This document shows, piece after piece, positions 37,235 to 47,785 of a DNA stretch of 64,000 nt; position 1 is the first letter of the stretch, and each line of letters starts with the position of its first letter. The stretch lies in NCBI GenBank assembly GCA_018466975.1, contig CM031558.1:1488001-1552000 (forward strand), given 5' to 3'. The stretch comes from Sparassis latifolia. Lineage: Eukaryota; Basidiomycota; Agaricomycetes; Polyporales; Sparassidaceae. The notes under the pieces are model-generated. The model was not told the origin of the DNA and made no database searches. It saw nothing but the letters and a program-made list of their open reading frames with translations. Made by a program: the position numbers and the translations under genes.

Positions 37235-37459
37235 AGCTTCAACTTAAGTAAAACGGTGAAACGGATGAGATTAGCTGCGGTGAGACGGATGACAGTAGTC
37301 TCGTATTGACCAGCCGTTCAGGTGCCTCTGGGCTTCGCCGGCGGAGTGCGAAAAATGCATGGGAGGCGCATTGCCCGCGTCGACCAGCTCTCTCACTGCC
37401 GCGCTGGGCATCGTGTACTATCACGTACACCTTGTTATTTCTCGCAATAAATTCCTTCT

Positions 37460-39640
37460 ATGTCTACACGCGTCCTTCAGCTGTTTCAAGACTTGGATGG
37501 TCTCCTCCAAGACACCTCGAAGTTCATGCAGAGTTCTAGCTCAAATACTCAGCCCATTGCTTCTGGTTCTAAACAAGACGCTCCGCCAGGCTCAGAAACA
37601 ACGCGCGGGCATTCAGATAAAGATTCCCATGTAACAGCTAAATTCAGAACATTCTCGTTGAAACTCACCTCCCGATTTCTGTTCGTGTTTTAGTGCGAAC
37701 AAACAGTCCTAGGCCGAATATGGCAAGCTGTCTGTACTGACTTGACCTGAGGCTCTGAGAAGTAGCCGGTGTCGCTGGATTGCCGCCGGATCTCCAGCGA
37801 GCCCGAGCATCTACATTTGGGTTAGGTTTATTTGTCCCGCACTAAAACGTTGCGCCAGAAACAAGAATCGGGAGGTGAGTTTCAACGAGAAACGTCTAAC
37901 GTTCTGAATTTAGCTGAAACGCGCGCAACAAGCCCATCGCGATACTTCAAGCGGCGCGAGCCGAAGCCGCGCACAAGCATGGGTACGACTCCGCCGCGAC
38001 TCGCAACAAAATTATCGAGGCGGTGAGAGCCGCATGGGGGAAGGCGCCGTACAAAATCACTGCACAGCCCCGCTGGCCCGCCTCCAGCCCGCTCCTTGAC
38101 GTCGCTGCCCGATGCGAGCATTGTCCCTCCGCGGCGGGTCTTGCAAGGCGGAGGCGCACGGCGGGCGGCGGGCAGCGTCCGCCTCGGCCCTGGACTGCAG
38201 GCAGCGCGGTCCAACGCCTGCGCCGGGCGCGCCGTTTCCTTGTCGCGAGAGGACACGTGTTGGACCACATCCATCACTTCTCTCGCGTCTCGCCCGTTCT
38301 CGCGTTCTCTGTGGGTGCAGGATCTGTAGCAGCCTAACCACGTCTATCACCCTCCGAGTCTTCGACCGCCGCCGCCGCTACACAAATCAGCCTGAGACCA
38401 TGCGGAAAAAATCCTTTTCTGCAGCTGCTTCTGACGTGAGGATCCGCGGTCGTCGGTCGTCCAGAAATAATTCTTGGAGGGGGAGTGACATTTCCAAGTC
38501 AATGCCGTGAACGCTAAAGCACCCGTTTTTTGTCCAGTTGTTTGCGCTCAAAGTCCTCCACGAATATTGGCCCGCAAATATCAAGCTTCTTGAGCGTGTT
38601 GGTCGTGTACTCGGTCGTCTAAAGACTCGTCTTATTGTTTATGACGTGAGTGTCGTCGCCCAGTCACTGTGTGTGGCTTTCTTCACTCAATCTTTTACCG
38701 TTCGCGTGAGCTACAAAGCGCTCGCAGTCCGAATTAAACACGCTCAGACAGCGTCTACAAGAGTTTGTCATCCGGCCTTCAGTGGGATCAAGACGTCGTG
38801 GTGCGTCCTCCTACCGACTGTTCTGCAAGTCTCATCCTTTGCAGAATTGCAGCGGCGTTCCTCACGCCAAGCTAATCCCATCCTTTTTACGCGGGTCAGA
38901 ACTCTGAAGACTACGCCGCGATGATATTGCTATTCATTGGCCTGCCCAATCTCTGGTCGTCCATTTCTGACGGTGTTCGCAGGCTCAGGCCGGAACGTCT
39001 CCCAAAAAACACACTGGTCTTCCTTCCACGCGTTCTCATGTCCCTTTCCTTGATTGTGCTGCCGAACCTTACAAAACTGCGCTAGAGCTTCTGATCTCGT
39101 AGAAACACCTGAATTGCCTGCAAATATCACCGCTCGCTTGATAATCCTCAAATTTGAACAACCCAAAGGTGATACGCTGATTCACGCGTACCCTGCTCGC
39201 GTTTTGCTGCAAAAAAAACGCGCTCTTCGAACTGGCCAGCGAGGATCTGCTACGGCCTCATCCCAACTCCACAACGCGTTCTTTGCGGACTATTGCGGGA
39301 TTCTCTACGAGACCGCGGCGCAGATCCTGTCTCTACGCACTTCGTGGGAAACTCTTTCGGAAAATGCTGGTCGACGACTGGTTCACCCACGATGTCATTG
39401 CCTGCAGGCTGCCGTACGCTGACCCGCGGGGACTTCTGATCCTGGCGACGATTGAATATTGATGTTCTTGCCTACTGCGGTAATGGCAGTGTTGCTGTTA
39501 TCGATCAGCTTGCTTTCTTCGAGACACGAGAAGCATACGGTCTGGTGATCTCATTTCTTCACCCGCCGCAGAATCTCGCGCAGCACTTCGACAGTCGCCA
39601 CCGCGGTGGGTATCAAAGCGCGTTCTCCTGTCTTCTCGAC
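37460..39640 (+). other. unassigned coding-like region, possible gene or relic
   Basis: Several plus-strand pieces look coding but cannot be joined into one family. They are an exon-like start MSTRVLQLFQDLDGLLQDTS with a GTAACA donor, ILQAARAEAAHKHGYDSAAT followed by a GC-rich stretch, LFALKVLHEYWPANIKLLER near 38550, and FEQPKGDTLIHAYPARVLLQ near 39150. Stops and frame changes separate them. It could be one intron-rich, fast-evolving gene, two small genes, or a decayed one. No transposase or reverse transcriptase motif is seen. Confidence 0.35.
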
Positions 39641-40003
39641 TGAGTTTCTATTCTTCTGGATGTGAGTCTGCATCGACCGCGTGGTATGAGGACTCCGCGG
39701 ATATCGATGACGCTGGTCAGCAGACGGACGAGTTGACCTGCGAGATTCATCAGCCGACCCAATTGGGCTACTCTTTGGTGGCGTAGTACGGTAGAGGTGA
39801 GGGTCGCCTCTGATGCTGGTGTTGTCTAACCTTATGTATCGGCGCAGTTCTCCCTTTGCCAGCTAGAGAACCATGGGTAACACAGTGGGCGTGTACCAGG
39901 ATAGGTCGTACTCCGCGTTCTGTGCACAAACGCGGTCACGTGGTGTGTGCCACACGCAGGTTAAAAGCGCAAGCAAGTGGCTGCGTCCGTTCAGTTTCTT
40001 CTT

Positions 40004-40029
40004 CCACCACCACCACCACCACCACCACC
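40004..40029 (+). repeat. (CCA)n microsatellite
   Basis: About nine CCA/ACC units in tandem, 55 bases upstream of the FunK1 start codon at 40084. It lies in the probable 5' leader and would encode Thr, His or Pro runs if translated. Confidence 0.85.
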
Positions 40030-40083
40030 GCTACCACATCCGCATTTCTACCACCGTTTACTCATCTATCAACAACATCAACG

Positions 40084-42660
40084 ATGTCCAGCTCCAGATC
40101 TTGCGCTCCCAGCCTGTCCACCTTACCGGCCGAAGCCGACCTCTCCTTGCCACCCACTCCACACAGCGGCACCTCCGACTGGACACCCTTGGCGGGCGAA
40201 GAGAACGCCGAGCCCGAAAATCCGCGTCGTTCAGATGATGACAACGAACTCCACGCGGAGAAAGCGGAGGGGTTCATCCTCGGGCCTATGCCCATCGAGG
40301 AATTCCTCGACTTCCTCCCTGCGAAGCACACGGCACGCAGGCCGTCGACGCAGGGAGCGTTCAACGACGTCGACGAGCCTGATGGAGCTTCCCAGCTGGT
40401 GAGTGAGAAGGCCCTGTTCGCCGTGGCCTGGTTGGTGTTGACGTGCGCGTGGCCACAGTTGGCGGCCATCAGGGACCACGACCGCTGCCCAGGGTTCGAG
40501 TTTAAACACAACGCCCTGGACTTGACGTCGGTCAAGCCCGCTCTGATCTGCGTCCCGAAGGACTCGATCGGGTCGGACAACGAGGCAGCGGCGAAGTACG
40601 CAGGGGAGCTGTTCATTGACGTGCAAAGCGGCGACCAGGGCGATTTCTTCCGCGACCCGAAGCCGTTCGCCGACCGCGCGCGCCACAAGTTCGTCCTGTC
40701 GCAGCCCGACGCGGAGAAGACGCACCGGGCGAAGGCGCGGCAAGCCCTGGGGCGGAACGTCCGCTGGGCCACCGACGCGCTGATGCACCAACACCGGCTG
40801 CACTACTTCTCGGTGTCGATCCACGGGCTGCGCGCGCGCCTGCTGCGCTGGGACATGAGCGGGCTCGTCGCGTCGGAGTCGTTCAGCCTCCGGGAGAAGC
40901 CCGAGGCGCTGTGCGAGTTCCTGTGGAGGTTCGCGCACGCGTCCACCGTCGAGCGCGGCTACGACCCGACGGTGGAGCGCGCGTCGAGCGGCGAGGAGTG
41001 TCTGTTCCGGCAGCTGGTTTCATGCCACGTCCGGGAACAGCTGGACCTGAAGCTGGTGGACGTTCCGGAGGGGGAGGTCAAGGATGAGGTGCGGGCGGAG
41101 TACGAGGCGCAGTGTGCGCTTCATGAGAAGACCGTGGCGCTGCATTATGAGGCGGGGCGCGTCGCGGCGCTGACCATCTGTGCGGAGGACGGGAGGCTCA
41201 AGCGGTGTCTCGTGTCGAGGCCGATCGCTACGAACTTCTCGATGAGGCGGGGTGCGATGCGCGGGTACTGGGCGGTGATGGAAGGCAGGGTTGTTTTCTT
41301 GAAGGACACCTGGCGGCAGTACGTCCATGAGCCCGAAGGCCGCATACTGAGGGAGCTTGAAGCGCACAAAGTCAAGAACATCCCGCATGTGGAGCACGAT
41401 GGAGATGTTCCGAAGGTGATGTACTGTGACGGCATGCTCACGCGGTTCTCGGCCATGGCGAACTTCGAGAGGACGACTCGGAGCAAGGCAGGCCAACAGC
41501 CGTGTGAGTGTCTATTCGTCACGGTTCACTGAATCTGAGCTTGAACTCATCTGTATCCTCCAGCATTCCAATGCACTGAGACGGACTTACACCGGGAGGC
41601 CGAATGGCTATGTTATGGCGGCGCTCGGATTGTGGTGCACCCGCGGGTCCACCACCGTCTGATCCTCAAGGAAGTCGGCTTCCCACTTCAGACAATGCGA
41701 GGCACGAAGGAGCTGCTCAACGCGACGCACGACGCGTTCCAAGGTAAGCCTATCGCCATTTTTTGCACATTCTGCCGGCTCATAAAGATTTATCTATTAA
41801 CCTGGCGCTGATCGCTGCGCACGACAAGGCACGGAGGATCCACCGAGACATCAGCGCGGGCAACATCATGCTTTATCGGCAGCCATATCAGGACCATCGG
41901 ATAGGTTATCTGATCGACTGGGAGCTCTCGTCGAAGGTACAGGAGGACGGGCAGGCGACGGACAAGTATATCGTGGTATGCATCGCTCTTCGTTTCTTAC
42001 CACCGCTGCTTGCTGAAGTCATCCCGACAGGGCACGCGCATGTTCCTGTCGCAGCGTCTCGAGGCGCGAAGCCAGCGGAGGCACATGTTACAGGACGACA
42101 TGGAGGCACTCCTGTATGTCGTCGCGCACTGTGGCCTCCACTGGCTTCAGCATCCTGCGCACTCCAAGGACACGAGGCAAGTCGTTCAGGCTATGTTCCA
42201 CAACCGCAAGGAGGTCCACGCGGGGGATGTACCTGGGGTGACACACACGACATTCCAGACGATGGAGCCGGGCAAAGGCAAGCTGGACATCAAGGAGAAT
42301 CGGACCTACATCGACCTCCCGAACTTCAACGCGGATCTCAAGGATTGGCTGTCGCACTCGATGGACCTCAATCACCCCCGGGATGCAAATGCGGCGACGC
42401 AGTGGGACACGCCCGAGCCGTGGAACGATTACTGGAAGGAATTCTTGGACCGTAAACTGCCGGAGGACGACAGGATTCGTAAGCAGGATAGCTCGTCGAT
42501 GAGGCCCAAGTCTGCAGTGAAGGCAATCTCTCACCGTCCCGGGATCCATCCCAACAAACGGAAGGCACCGCAACGCCGAGGACCGACTGACGACGGACGG
42601 GCCAACGACGCACCAGCGAACGGTAGGCCAGTGAAACGGCTAAAGAGGGCGGCGGGATAG
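40084..42660 (+). CDS. FunK1 fungal-type protein kinase, copy 1
   Basis: A member of the Agaricomycete-expanded FunK1 family, kinase-like proteins of unknown role. The N-terminal leader has FILGPMPIEEFLDFLPAK. The kinase fold's first lobe region includes RNVRWATDALMHQHRLHYFS, RRGAMRGYWAVMEG and the FRTTRS-like ERTTRS. The catalytic loop is HRDISAGNIM and the metal-binding Asp is in YLIDWELS (IDW replaces DFG). The C-terminus is a basic tail with PNKRKAPQRRG and PVKRLKRAAG, likely nuclear. Introns include 40399-40470 (72 nt, no stop) and one before the HRD loop. The paralogue at 47786-50422 (opposite strand) aligns throughout. Start at 40084 (MSSSRSCAPSL) is preferred over upstream codons in the CCA repeat. 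Key catalytic residues are present. Confidence 0.88.
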
Positions 42661-44428
42661 ACCTTGGCGTCCTACGACACTTTCAAATTCTTCCTGCCAA
42701 TGGCGATCCCCACTTTTCTGGGTACTTGACGCGCGCTCGACTCACAGCATCAGTACATTGTCGACTGTCTGGGCTATGCTCTGCGAACGCAGATCAAGTG
42801 AGCTGTCAAACAGCATAGTACATGCGCTCGCTCTGTACGCCATCGTCTGGTCCGTTCCAGGCCACGCACGTTGCCGTGCATGTCTTTTACGGCTGGCGCC
42901 CTTTTCCTCGAATGTGCCTCACCGATGGAGGCGGACAACTGGACGACCTTTGAAGCACATTTCGGGAACGCAAGAGTCTTTGAGTCCGTGTAAATGCAGT
43001 GGGGAACGTTTTACTCAGCTGCGTTCTTTATACCCTCTACCTATATGTCTTGTACTTCTCTAACGGTCTTGTTATTGTCTCTTATTATCGGCATCTCTCT
43101 CGCAGCCAAAGCTGGCCGCGCAATGATATTTTACAGACTCTAGTCTCTCTACTTGACCAAACTACGTTGTTTTTGAAGTGTCGGGAAAGGAAGGAAAGCA
43201 GATTCATACTCTCGTTTCCGTCTCCGCAGCCTATGTTCAACTGCAGCCGTGTAAGTATTATAGGTTATATCGTCTCTATTTCCTTATGCTCAACATTCCG
43301 CCAGGCATCCGGCTGTCGCTTCAATATTGGTCTTTCAACCGTCCCCTTCGCAGGTCCCGCTGTAGATGTCATCTACTAGCATCAGATTCTTATTCGTCGC
43401 TCTCCGTTACATCTCTCACATGTTCCAGCAGGCAGCGGCATCGTACACAGCAGCGATCCCGGTCTGTACCGTCCCTGGTTCAGTCCGATCTCCTCGATAT
43501 GTTGAACACGACATATAACATGGTAAGAATCACTTTATTCATATTCTTCCGGCACTCTGCTGTGCCTTTCAGTTTTGCAGTTATTCTACCGCGATCTAGA
43601 TAGCGGATTCATACCGAAGGTGTAGTAATTTGGTGAACTCTATGTCTGATGGAATACTAACAGATCCGTATTAATCTGTGTCCCCACCATTCTTTTGTAA
43701 CAGGGTGTTCGGTTCAAGCAACATCTGCAGCAGCGAGCTTTCTATGCCAACTGCCTCGTACTCAAGTATGACAGTGGCATTCATTTCTCAACTGAACTTC
43801 GCGGACAATACCATGGATACGCACTCTACTTTGGTGATGACCGTCACGCACGTTATTTGATGTATTGAACAACCTGCTGCACTGTGCTTTTGCTAGGATG
43901 CTGTAGCTGTGATGAGGGTTCTAGTATGTGTGCTGCGAAGTCCGAAGTCTCGTCACGTGACTACAGAGGGTAGTTATATATCGGTGAGCGCGTCGTATGC
44001 TTTCTCCTGAGCTCAGTCATATGTACATCTGATATATGTATGTGAGCACGTACCGCTTGCTCGAAAATGTCCGGTACAGTACTTCTCGAATCGATGCATA
44101 CTAGTAGTCGTTCCGCTGTGCGCCGCGGGGCATACTCGTGTTACTACCACAGAAAGGCATTTGGGAATTGAAGTTTCTCAGAGAACGCGAACGCCTCGGA
44201 GGTAGAAACGAATACGCGACCTCATTTCGCTAGAGCAGTCAAGTGAGACTCACGCCGTTCCGTCCTCCCAGTTCAGACCGAGAGCTGAGGGCAAAGCAAA
44301 TACATAAGTACAGTAGTACTACACATCGAGATAACGTTTCATATCAATGGTACAGATATCCAAGACGTTCACAACATTTAGATCTCCCCAGTAAAAGTAC
44401 ACGATCCTCGGTAACTAATACACGGCGC
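42661..44428. other. intergenic, 1.8 kb, no gene seen
   Basis: Between the FunK1 copy 1 stop and the 3' end of the next minus-strand gene. Frames are short, with no family motif or convincing splice chain. No repeat was recognised. Confidence 0.4.
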
Positions 44429-45589
44429 TCAGCAACACCGCGGCGACGCCGGGACGGCAGCTTTCGTGACTTCTGCGGCGAGCGGCGGGCCAGCGCCCGT
44501 TCGCGCAGAGAGAAGCGTCGGCCCTCTCCTGAGAGCGCGGCAGTCCGCAACGCGGGGCAAATTACGTGTGCCCGCAGAGACGACGCGCATACCTGCCCCG
44601 GTGTTCACGACGCTGTCGCGGGCGAGCGGTTGCGGAATCCGCGTGGGCAGAGTGATGACGCGCCGGGAGTTGGGCGAGCGCGAGCCCGCGGGAATGCGCT
44701 TCGTGAGCCTGATCTTTTTCGGGGCAGGCGAGTCGACGGCCGGCGCAAGGGATTTGACGGGGAGGAGCGGAGATGCTGGGCAGGCGGTCTGCTCGACTGT
44801 CGTTGGGGGAACGGGGGTCGGTAATGGGGTGAGGGAGATGGCAGATGAAGGTGTTGCTGCGGCGTCTAGAGATTCGATGTCCATGCAGTCGTTCGCGCTA
44901 CCGGTGACATCGTTCTCGGCGAGTTCTGTGACGATGCTTATCGGGGGACGGTTCACCTTCGAAACACGAATCGTGTCTTCAATGAGCTCGAAGGACTCTT
45001 CGTCCACATCCAGTGAGCGACGAGTGCGGGGCGGTGTCTGGAACCTGGGCTTCGGGGGGCAACGGTGCAATGGAACACCCCAATCCAATTCCTCCGGAGG
45101 GGCTATGGAGGTAGTTATTCGAGCCTCATACTGAGCGATCCCGCAGTGTCAGCAGTGTTCTTGCAGATACCGAACGAGTGTACAAGCCATACTCACCCAC
45201 TGCTCGAGGAGACGCTGTGCGGCAGGGTCCGACCACGAGAGGCCGTCGAGATCGCTGAATTCCACCTTGACAGACGTGAACGGGCTGAGCAACATTCGCC
45301 GTTGATCCTGTCCGCATCCCACGCAGTGTCAGAACTGTGGATGCACAAGAAAATTTAGACAAGAAAATCTAGACGAACGTACAGTAGTCAATTTGAGCGC
45401 CTCAAGATCCTCCATATGTTGTTCCTCTTCGATCGCCTTCTGACGCTGCATACGCATCTTTGCGCGGTCGGAGACTTCCGTCTTCGCGATGCCCTGGCTG
45501 GTCGTCTTGGCTCCGCAAACAATAATGTTCCCAACCGCTCGCGAGAGCGACAGCATCGGGTGTAGCTCCACTTTCGGGTCAAGTGTCAT
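44429..45589 (-). CDS. hypothetical nuclear-type protein, three exons
   Basis: A family I do not recognise. Three exons join cleanly: 45383-45589, 45197-45307 and 44429-45130, with 75- and 66-nt introns bearing GTACGT and GTGAGT donors, for about 339 residues. The first ~120 residues look conserved and folded: RAVGNIIVCGAKTTSQGIAK, a charged helix (SDRAKMRMQRQKAIEEE), then KVEFSDLDGLSWSDPAAQRL and LLEQWYEARI. The rest is Pro/Ser/Thr-rich with a basic patch (PAPKKIRLTKRIP) that could be a nuclear signal. An upstream in-frame Met at 45730 adds a hydrophobic/Ser stretch and is less likely to be the start. No role is assigned. Confidence 0.7.
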
Positions 45590-46278
45590 AGTCGTTATGG
45601 TGGCGGTCAAATGTCGAACTGCAAGGCCAGCAAGCAGACAAGACAGAAGTGAACAATAGGAGATCTGAAAAGAGCGTGGTAGGAGGAGACGAATAAAGGG
45701 GTATTGTTGTGAGTTCGAACGGCCGAGCAACGAGGCCTAGGGTCGGATGACGCTACAATGGGATTGGCTGGAAGGCCACCGGCCACACTGCTTGCGGTTT
45801 GAACCGGTTGTGCAGTCGGGATCAGAACCGAAGAATTATAGGTGCCTCAGACAGGAGGATGGCGTCGAGCTCCGCAAAGACAGCGACGACGAGGTCGGAG
45901 ACTATGGTGACGAGGTGATATGCACGTCGCCGGGTACGTTGGCGACAAGTTTGTTGACGCGCTGGGTGACACGACCACGTGATGTATGGAGGGCCAATCA
46001 GAAAATCCTGTTCTCGTTTTCATCGTTGACTCCTCATGACCGCAAAGTTCAAGCAGAAAGCACTACAGGTTATCTAATAGGATATCCACAACTGTAAGGC
46101 GCGAAGGCTCGATGTGCGTCCTCAGTGCACGAACTCATCTTCGTCAATGAGGTCTGTAAGAAACAATCGCCAGTCTCTCTAGGTACGATCAAAACAACCA
46201 TTCGCTTACATACACGACACGACACGAAGCAAAAAAGGGTTCGAAGTTCCAAATTCGGATCCAGTCACTGTGATATCC
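45590..46278. other. intergenic between hypothetical gene and palindrome
   Basis: About 690 bases with a CCACGTGATG near 45975 but no recognisable gene. Confidence 0.4.
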
Positions 46279-47408
46279 CAGGCTCCTAAAACCAGCCGTC
46301 GCTATAGTGTTCTCCTTTATCATATGTTTTGAGAGATCATGTGATATATATATTTTATGAGACTTACCCGATTGAGCGAGAAAATAGCCGAACAAGAGGA
46401 GGAGAACACTATCACAGGAAGCATTACCACTTTTATCCATTGGAAATAACCTGGCAAAAAGCATGGAAATCAATAATATATTTTCAGAGGAAAAACCTCG
46501 AGAAAAAAGTGAGAAAAGAACAAAACATTCTCACGATTTTTCCCTTGGAAATAAGTTGCCTACCATATCAGGAAACTGGACATGCCAGGACATGCCAAAA
46601 CCCGGACAAAATTACTATATTTGGCAACCAACTTATTTCCAGTGGAAAAACTGCGGAAATGCTCTGTTCTTTTACACGTTTTTTCCTCATGTTTTACCTG
46701 CAGTATAACTTTATTGATTTCCACACATTTTTCCAGGTTATTTCCTCGGGAAAAAAGGGGTTATGCGTCCTGTGTATAGGACGGCTGGCCTATAATGTCA
46801 ACCGAGGTTTCACCGCTGGCGGGGGGGTGGGCGCTTATCCGGCGCTTCTCACTGTACGGCGAAACCTCGGTTGACATTATAGTTATAGGCCAGCCGTCCT
46901 ATAGTGTTCTCCTCCTCACAGGACGCATAACTCCTTTTTTCCCGAGGAAATAACTTGGAAAAATGCGTGGAAATCAACAAAGTTATACTGCGGGAAAAAC
47001 ATGAGGAAAAAATGTGTAAAAGAACAAAGCATTTCCGCAGTTTTTCCACTGGAAATAAGTTGGTCGCCAAATATGGTAGTTTTGTCCGGGTTTTGGCATG
47101 TCCTGGCATGTCCAGTTGCCTGATATGGTAGGCAACTTATTTCCAAGGGAAAAACCGTGAGAATGTTTTGTTCTTTTCTCACTTTTTTCTCGAGGTTTTT
47201 CCTCTGAAAATATATTATTGATTTCCATGCTTTTTGCCAGGTTATTTCCAATGGATAAAAGTGGTAATGCTTCCTGTGGGCACCCTCTTGTTCGGCTATT
47301 TTCTCGCTCAATCGGGTAAGTCTCATAAACTATATATATCACATGATCTCTCAAAACATATGATAAAGGAGCGAGAATGCTATAGCGATGGCTGGTTTTA
47401 GGAGCCTG
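46279..47408. mobile_element. 1.13 kb palindromic (foldback) element
   Basis: The two ends read CAGGCTCCTAAAACCAGCC and its inverse GGCTGGTTTTAGGAGCCTG. Arms of about 540 bases (46279-46815 and 46857-47408) are near-perfect inverted copies around a ~41-base GC-rich loop. No transposase frame exists, so this is a non-autonomous foldback element, or two MITE-like copies inserted head to head. The arms share a ~300-base core with 19936-20240. Flanks contain ATATCC on both sides (offset by 3 bases on the right), a possible imperfect target duplication. The GC-rich centre (GGCGGGGGGGTGGGCGC) is unlike the AT-rich arms. Confidence 0.8.
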
Positions 47409-47785
47409 ATCATATCCCCCCAACGCGACGGACGTCCAATAGGCCTGTCCCACGAGTCATAGAAGAGCTCCAGTACGATGGAGCTAGGGCCGGTCGAAGT
47501 GGTCAATTCCTCACACGTATGAAGTGATCTTGAGAGGGCGGATGCGACGAGTCGCCCTTACACTGGTAAGAGGAGTTATTAGCTGATATTGCGCAATGTG
47601 AAAGAGGCATGTAACATACACTTACTGAATAGGGACAGCAATATTTGGTGATTGCTTCCGATCGCATACGTTCGCCGTTGCCGTGATTACTGGCTCCCGA
47701 TATTTTTAGCTCTGCGTCGTGGAACGCGTCCGCGTCCAGAAAGTTGGGGCTGAACATCGACGGGACGCCTCGAGCCAGATAGCGT
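47409..47785. other. 3' flank of FunK1 copy 2, no gene seen
   Basis: About 380 bases between the palindrome and the FunK1 stop codon. Nothing is recognised. Confidence 0.4.

Noticed and set aside
37460..39640. Repeat-induced point mutation as the cause of broken frames
   Set aside because: The region keeps GC-rich blocks and shows no obvious C-to-T bias by eye.
40062..40938. Long antisense frames over FunK1 copy 1
   Set aside because: They mirror a GC-rich coding exon and show no family motif.
44466..45134. Plus-strand frame of 222 codons
   Set aside because: It is the shadow of the hypothetical minus-strand gene, whose three exons join in frame.
46329..47453. Proteins encoded in the palindromic element
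   Set aside because: The same peptides appear on both strands because of the inverted arms and match no transposase; they are by-products of repeat sequence.
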